Origin: Apostichopus californicus
Lineage: Eukaryota > Echinodermata > Holothuroidea > Aspidochirotida > Stichopodidae
Assembly: GCA_020650975.1 (NCBI GenBank)
Contig: JAIPMN010034684.1
Span: forward strand, 1 to 25,978
DNA length: 25,978 nt
Direction: 5' to 3'
The translations under genes and the position numbers were made by a program. Under the pieces are notes generated by a model. The model saw only the letters and a program-made list of their open reading frames with translations, had not been told where the DNA came from and made no database searches. Each line of letters starts with the position of its first letter. Positions within the stretch are counted from its first letter, which is position 1. Shown piece by piece: positions 21,480 to 25,978 of this stretch.

Positions 21480-22051
21480 TTTTGGGGGTCCACTGGCAGG
21501 GGTACCCCACTAATATAAATTACTGGAAATGGCCATCCCTTACATATAGAGTCCTGCCAATCATTGTCCAGTAGTTTTAAAGTGGTTACCTCATGAGCTG
21601 ACCTAGGTCAATGAGGGGAGGTGCATTTTTGGGGTCCACTGGCAGGGGTACCCAGCAATACAAATTACTTGCAATGCCCATCCCTTGTATCTGAAGTCCT
21701 AACCATCCTTTTCCAGTAGGTTTCAAGTGGTTACCTCATGAGCTGACCTAGGTCAGCTGTGAGGGGTCAATTATTGATGACTAGCAGGGGTACCCCACCA
21801 CCAATAATCACTGGCGATGGCCATTTGTTGCTCTTGGGGCGATACCTGACACATTGTACTTACTTTGATTTGGTTACCATAAAAGCTGATATAGGTTAGC
21901 TTTTAGGTGACTTTAAAATTGCTCTCCCAGCCACACCCACCACAACCGGTTTGCCAGTCGTCTGGTTTCATATACAGGAATGCACTGTGAACATTGTCAT
22001 GTACAAGGCAATTGGTTACCTTCCCAGCTAACCAAACCCTCTGGGCTCCCG
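21480..22051 (-). repeat. Right terminal inverted repeat with three 145-bp subrepeats
   Basis: Inverted copy of the left end. Anchor words lie at about 21500, 21646 and 21788, again about 145 bases apart, with the same palindromes. It differs from the left end by scattered substitutions and a few small indels, for example four extra bases at about 21861. It ends abruptly beside a SINE-like segment at its inner border. Confidence 0.85.
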
Positions 22052-23005
22052 CTCTATCTATCTCGCCTGGATTCGACTCTACCTTGAAAGCCTGCAGAAC
22101 AATCAATTTCCCTTCGGTCGACCCAATGGACTTGTATTTATTTTACCATTCTGTGCTTTTATATGGTAGTAAGGATTTGTTTATGTGTGTGTGAGTGCAA
22201 AGTGGCCACCGGTGAGCAACCAAACTGTACGTTAAATCATTCCTTTATTTTTCATTAATCTGGACCCTGCATTATCAATACCGTCCTACCCATGTAAGAA
22301 TAACCTTTTCAATATTCATATTTCATATATTGGACTCTTCAGTTACATATATGAGTCTTACTGTTAAATCTCTTGTTTCAATACAACTCTCTCTATAGTC
22401 TATATATACTTAGCCAGCTACACACTGTTTCTTTGTGTCATTTTGAAAGTGTTCATCTGTCTTCACACTGATGGGACACTAGTAATTATACCTCCAGTAA
22501 ACCCAAAGGGTGTAACATCCCTTACACTCGCTCCAGCTCCACTGATGTGTAGAGATCAGTGGCTCACTCGCATCGCATGTAACTTTACGATGTTTGTTTA
22601 CATTACATAATGATAATTGATGTGGTACAATGTGACAGACGGGGTATAGATTTGTAATAAATTATTATCAGACTGGTTTGATTACGTGAGATGAGACTAC
22701 TTTGAGTTTTGTCAAGGTAACAACTCAAGAAACTGAGACACTAAAACAGTTTGTTTTCAAAATTATATTTATTACCTTTTTAAGTTCAAATTAGCACTGG
22801 TCTTCAACGATCGCAAGTTGCTTTAAATCGCCAAAAAGGTGCAGCAAATGCATCCTGATTTAAAAAAAATCTGTAGCTTGTGAAAGGGGCACATCCCCCC
22901 CCCCCCCAGACACCTCCCTCCGCCGCTTAAGCGGCGCGATGGCTGCTTTGCAGCCATATGGTTCGCTGGAAATGATACCTTCCTTGCCGGGAGATTTTTT
23001 TACAG
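22052..23005. other. Non-coding flank with hairpins
   Basis: The first bases continue the host repeat that the Academ-like element interrupts (CCTGGATTCGACTCTACC at 22067-22084). The rest has no supported gene. It includes a 13-C run (22895-22907) and two adjacent palindromes listed separately. Confidence 0.4.
22921..22957. repeat. Two adjacent hairpin-forming palindromes
   Basis: CGCCGCTTAAGCGGCG (22921-22936) is a perfect 16-bp palindrome. Two bases later ATGGCTGC and GCAGCCAT form an 8-bp stem around a TTT loop (22939-22957). Both lie just after a C-rich run. They may be part of a non-autonomous element end, but no partner end or target duplication was found. Confidence 0.6.
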
Positions 23006-23473
23006 CTCTGGCCCTGTAATTCTTATATTGGTTTAGGACAGGAAAATACACGTAAACGTAAAGCTATTGAGCAACAGGATAATGGACAAGATGGCCACAA
23101 TATACACATTCATGAGCAATTTTATTCTGAATCACAATTGGATATTACACAGCGACACGAATTGAAGGGCAAAATGAAGATTTCAAACAAAGTGAAATTT
23201 AAAAAGCCTGTCAAAAGCAATCGTGATGCAGTCTCCAACTGGAAAACTTATTGCATCACAAACAAGAACAAATTGGGTTGGTCTTGTCTTTGGACCTAGG
23301 CCCAACAGGAAAGGTTGGGTATATTTCAGGGGCTTCTCCCTTACAAATTGACCAACGCTGGTGCCCACCTGAAAGGAAAAAGTAATTTCAAAACATTATC
23401 CTCATATCCCAAATATGTTCTCTCTGAAGCAGAAAGCATTAATACTGTTTTCCTTTTTGATTTACTGTACTGA
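23006..23473 (+). pseudogene. Unrecognised coding-like segment, possibly an exon relic
   Basis: After a textbook acceptor (GATTTTTTTACAG ending at 23005) one frame stays open for 155 codons apart from a single interruption, which is unlikely by chance in AT-rich DNA. The first part is lysine-rich and polar (ENTRKRKAIEQQDNGQDG, then KMKISNKVKFKKPVKSNRD) and the later part includes NFKTLSSYPKYVLSEAE. No ATG opens it, so it would be an internal or last exon. I do not recognise the family. It ends just before a very AT-rich region. Confidence 0.3.
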
Positions 23474-23544
23474 ATGCAAGGCTGGAAATAAGGCTTGGTG
23501 AGGGCAAGGCCATTTGAGTAGTAATGACGATAGTGTAGGACAAT

Positions 23545-23875
23545 CTATTGTTAAGGGATTATATTAATATTAATATTGTTATTAATATATTTATGAATTT
23601 TTTTATGAATTTTTTTTTTTATGAATTTTTTTATGAATTTTTTTTAATTAATTTTTATATGAATTTTGATATGAGTATGTGATATAATTTTTATGTATGT
23701 TAATTTATATTTGTAATTTTTGGTAGTGTTTTAAATTTCTTAGGTTTTGGGATTGTTTTTTGGTTAAGGTTTTGGAATTTGACAATGTTGGATTATTTTT
23801 TTATTTATTCATTTTATTTTTTATTATTATTTTTTTCGAATTTTATTTATTTGTGTATTTTATTTATGTTTTTAA
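23545..23875. repeat. AT-rich low-complexity region
   Basis: Nearly pure A/T with repeated TTTTTTATGAATTT words (about 23590-23660), followed by T-rich DNA. There is no coding content. It separates the coding-like segment upstream from the PC4 unit downstream. Confidence 0.8.
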
Positions 23876-24523
23876 AAGTGGTGAGGCGGACAAAGAATCA
23901 TGAACCCCAAACATGACATGCCGTAGCCTTAACTTTTCACCACATTTACTTTCTAAGTTTGTTTTTACGAGGCCAAGAACTATAGGACAGTTCTTTTGTT
24001 CTACAGTTTTTTCTAGGGGAAAGAGTCGATGAATATTAATGAAGGAGGTCAAATAATGGAAGGTCTTGTTTTTTGGTCTTTGGTCTTTGTGTGCGCCCTC
24101 CTTTTCCAAAGTTTTGAGATAGAAACATGACACGTTGGCAACAAGTTCTGACATGATTGGAATCAACAGCGGGGGGTTGTGTCAATGGTTGAAAAGGCAT
24201 CTTAATTAGGAGCTTAAGTAGAGTGCTCTTATGTAAGATGAAAATAATGATGACGGAGCGAAAGTAAAGAAATCTTTAGAAATGATTGCGACGGCTTATT
24301 GTTAATGACCAGTAATAACTTTGAAGATGGGATGAGGGTATTTTCACTATATAGGTTTATTTGTTCCATATGGAGACAAACGGACGTAGCTTAATTCTGA
24401 AAGGAATGATTAAGGGCGGATAAGGGTACCCACATGATTAACCTTATGTTTTTGATGGAAAAGGCTTACAGGCGTTTCATTGTTCTAAGATTAAAAAAGA
24501 TATATTGGTGTGTTGTAAAACCC
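23876..24523. other. Upstream region of the PC4-like unit
   Basis: A minus-strand frame of 100 codons at 23864-24166 has no recognisable domain and I do not treat it as a gene. The remaining sequence leads to the TATA box at 24524 and may hold upstream control sites. No inverted or direct terminal repeat was recognised here. Confidence 0.3.
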
Positions 24524-24531
24524 TATATAAG
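24524..24531 (+). promoter_or_regulatory. TATA box of the PC4-like unit
   Basis: TATATAAG is preceded by CCC, giving a good TATA match. Transcription would be expected to start about 30 bases later, near 24555, placing the 42-bp repeat array in the 5' leader of the ORF at 24984. Confidence 0.5.
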
Positions 24532-24585
24532 ATCACTCTGCATCGAAGCATCTCACTGTTCACATCGTTCCTCAACGTTGTTCCT

Positions 24586-24955
24586 CAACCTCTCAAAAGT
24601 CTTTGGACTTAGTTATTTTTCCAGCTTCAACTATCTGAAAAGTTCGGACTTAGAATATTTTTGCTGCTTCAAACCTCTCAAAAGTTTGGACTTAGAATAT
24701 TTTCGCTGCCTAACTATCTGGAAAGTTTGGACTTAGAACATTTTTACTGCTCAACTATCTGAAAAGTTTGGACTTAGAATATTTTTGCTGCTTCAAACCT
24801 CTCAAAAGTTTGGACTTAGAATATTTTCGCTGCCTAACTATCTGAAAAGTTCGGACTTAGAGTATTTTTGCTGCTTCAAACTTCTCAAAAGTTTGGACTT
24901 AGAACATTTTTGCTGTTTCAACTATCTCAAAGTTTGGACTTAGTCATTTTTACGG
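24586..24955 (+). repeat. Nine tandem 41-42-bp repeats in the leader
   Basis: Nine units share the core GGACTTAG followed by a T-rich stretch and GCTG. Two unit types recur, one with CCTCTCAAAAG and one with CTATCTGAAAAG before the core, in a mostly alternating order. This suggests that dimers of two units were amplified. The array ends 29 bases before the ATG at 24984. Confidence 0.9.
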
Positions 24956-24983
24956 ATTCTTTGCTTTGGACGACATTTATATC

Positions 24984-25754
24984 ATGGCTTCTCCAATCGC
25001 AACTTCGACACTGCGTACCGATGACTCTGTGCGTCAAGGATTGAAGAGACTGCGCCGTCAACACGCAGTGCCTTTGGACTTGGACGTTATTAAAATGGCC
25101 AAGTTGGGAAAAGGTGTAACGCCACCAACACCTCAAGACGAGGAAACCCGTCTCCAATGGCCGAGTCCTATTAATCGGTCGCCGCAGTCACCTCCACCAA
25201 CGGTATCGCCATTGACAGAGGATCACGACTCAGCAGGTTGCAAACCAACGCATGTGAGTAAACCTACTCTGTTTCATCTCGAAGGCAATACGCACGTAAA
25301 GTTACATATATTTCGTGGCAAGGCTTACGTTACCATCAGACAATTTTATAGCAAGGATGGGTGTGATGCGTTACTACCAGGGAAATCAGGGCTTACTTTA
25401 TCCGTCAATCAGTGGGGTGAACTAAAATTTTTAATGACGCATATTAGTAATGCGCTGAAGGAAGCTGAAAAGAACCCTTTGCCTTCACGTTCAATATATG
25501 ACAAACATCATTTACAACCTGAGAATGAAACTAACACGCTTGAAAAACCTTTCAAAATGATAGGCTTATCTCGTTGGACAGGGAAGACATTCATCGGTCT
25601 ACGTGAGCACATACGATACAGAGAGTTTGGTAAATGTTATCCGACAAAGAAAGGTATAAATATAACGGGGGAGCAGTGGATGTGGTTGGAGAGTATTGTG
25701 CCTGATATTGACGAAAAGCTCGCAGCGATGATTGCTGATTGTAACAGGATTTAG
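24984..25754 (+). CDS. Protein with two PC4-like single-strand DNA-binding domains
   Basis: A 256-codon ORF from ATG 24984 (MASPIATSTLR), the first ATG after the repeat array. An N-terminal polar, proline-rich region (about residues 1-95) is followed by two domains like the transcription coactivator PC4/p15. The first has FHLEGNTHVKLHIFRGKAYV, TIRQFY and PGKSGLTLSVNQW. The second has FIGLREHIRYREFGKCYPTK, KGINITGEQW and IVPDIDEK. PC4 domains bind single-stranded DNA and act in transcription or replication. Cellular PC4 has one such domain after a serine-rich tail; a tandem pair is unusual. A second ORF starts 21 bases after the stop. The context (TATA box, repeat leader, closely packed ORFs) suggests a mobile or virus-derived unit, but nothing here proves it. 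Confidence 0.65.
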   Translation: MASPIATSTLRTDDSVRQGLKRLRRQHAVPLDLDVIKMAKLGKGVTPPTPQDEETRLQWPSPINRSPQSPPPTVSPLTEDHDSAGCKPTHVSKPTLFHLEGNTHVKLHIFRGKAYVTIRQFYSKDGCDALLPGKSGLTLSVNQWGELKFLMTHISNALKEAEKNPLPSRSIYDKHHLQPENETNTLEKPFKMIGLSRWTGKTFIGLREHIRYREFGKCYPTKKGINITGEQWMWLESIVPDIDEKLAAMIADCNRI

Positions 25755-25775
25755 TATTCATATGTTGTTCGTACT

Positions 25776-25978
25776 ATGTTTCAGGATGAAACTGAAGTGA
25801 TCTGGGTACTGGATTCTGATGAGGAGGCAGAACTGGAGACCCCGATCGGTAATGTACGACAACCGGATTTAAAGGCACCCCAAGTATCTAGGCACATCAA
25901 GAGGCGAAACCCCACATGTCTACCAAAGAGGCTGTTCGAACAAGAAATCGTCGTAGATGAGGTCCAGACAACGATAAC
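25776..25978 (+). CDS. Second ORF of the PC4-like unit (partial, unrecognised)
   Basis: An open frame starts at ATG 25776 (MFQDETEVIWVLDSDEEAEL) and runs 67 codons to the window edge without a stop. The start is acidic and the later part basic and polar (SRHIKRRNPTCLPKRLF). It lies 21 bases after the stop of the PC4-like ORF, in the +1 frame relative to it. The bases just before GATGAA read TATGTTTCAG, which also looks like a splice acceptor, so this could instead be the start of an exon. No family is recognised from the visible part. Confidence 0.5.
   Translation, partial: MFQDETEVIWVLDSDEEAELETPIGNVRQPDLKAPQVSRHIKRRNPTCLPKRLFEQEIVVDEVQTTI

Larger units (their letters stand above)
13836..22051 (-). 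mobile_element. 8.2-kb DNA transposon, Academ-type, with long inverted repeats
   Basis: Both ends carry the same sequence in opposite orientation, starting CGGGAGCCCAGAGGGTTTGG and collinear for about 570 bp (13836-14403 against 22051-21480). By eye they are roughly 95% identical over the outer 300 bp. Between them lies a single spliced minus-strand gene with an XPG/PIN-like nuclease segment (15823-20957). Large transposases with an XPG-type nuclease are described for the Academ superfamily (the 'AcademX' type), so I name it so with moderate confidence. CTCTAT occurs outside both ends (13826-13831 and 22052-22057), but on the left it is separated from the shared sequence by four bases, so the exact end and target duplication are unsettled. 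The gene is decayed, so this copy is not autonomous. Confidence 0.8.

Noticed and set aside
22860-23051. Minus-strand frame with a glycine run beside the C tract
   Set aside because: The frame includes the 13-C run and the palindromes and has no domain; it is better read as non-coding repeat DNA.
23864-24166. 100-codon minus-strand frame
   Set aside because: No recognisable motif, no clear start context, and it abuts low-complexity DNA.
24434-24736. 100-codon frame across the 42-bp repeats
   Set aside because: The repeat length of 42 is a multiple of three, so an open frame can persist by chance; the peptide is only a translation of the repeat, and the array lies in a leader.
1-25978. CRISPR arrays, bacterial operons, ribosomal RNA or ordinary tRNA genes
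   Set aside because: None is visible; spliced genes, SINEs and LTR elements show that the DNA is from an animal.

Overview
The window looks like repeat-rich intergenic DNA from a marine invertebrate. An echinoderm or a near relative is my best guess. The reasons are the body plan of the tRNA-derived SINEs, the frequent TAGGCC motif, spliced transposase genes with short introns, and the mix of transposon families. No ordinary single-copy host gene can be supported. Almost every coding-like stretch belongs to a mobile element or a multicopy transposon-derived family, and most are broken.

Layout: (1) 1-699 is the 3' end of a Ty3/gypsy LTR retrotransposon: integrase C-terminus, polypurine tract and a 171-bp LTR. 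(2) 844-2552 is a decayed pogo-type transposase with a C-terminal PHD finger. (3) 3397-3655 is a solo LTR with a perfect 5-bp target duplication. (4) 3656-6236 is mostly non-coding, with a cluster of TTCCCGCG motifs and a patch rich in TAGGCC. (5) 6237-6602 is a tRNA-derived SINE. (6) 6963-9958 is a degraded copy of a transposase-like gene: chromo-barrel-like N-terminus, basic coiled coil, RNase H-like core and terminal zinc knuckle. (7) 10331-10460 is an assembly gap inside a duplicated flank. (8) 11397-12803 is a broken, probably hAT-derived gene.

(9) 13836-22051 is the best structural find: an 8.2-kb DNA transposon bounded by inverted repeats of about 570 bp, filled with 145-bp palindrome-bearing tandem repeats. 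On the minus strand it carries a spliced, decayed gene (15823-20957) with paired CxxC/HxxxC zinc motifs and an XPG/PIN-like nuclease segment, which I read as Academ-type. (10) 22052-24500 holds adjacent hairpins, a decayed coding-like segment and very AT-rich DNA. (11) 24524-25978 is the least decayed unit: a TATA box, a leader of nine 41-42-bp repeats, an intact ORF with two PC4-like domains, and a second ORF starting 21 bases later and running off the window.

The elements mostly act alone. The exceptions are the Academ-like gene, whose product would be expected to act on the inverted repeats around it, and the PC4 ORF with its downstream partner, which look like one transcription unit of unknown origin.
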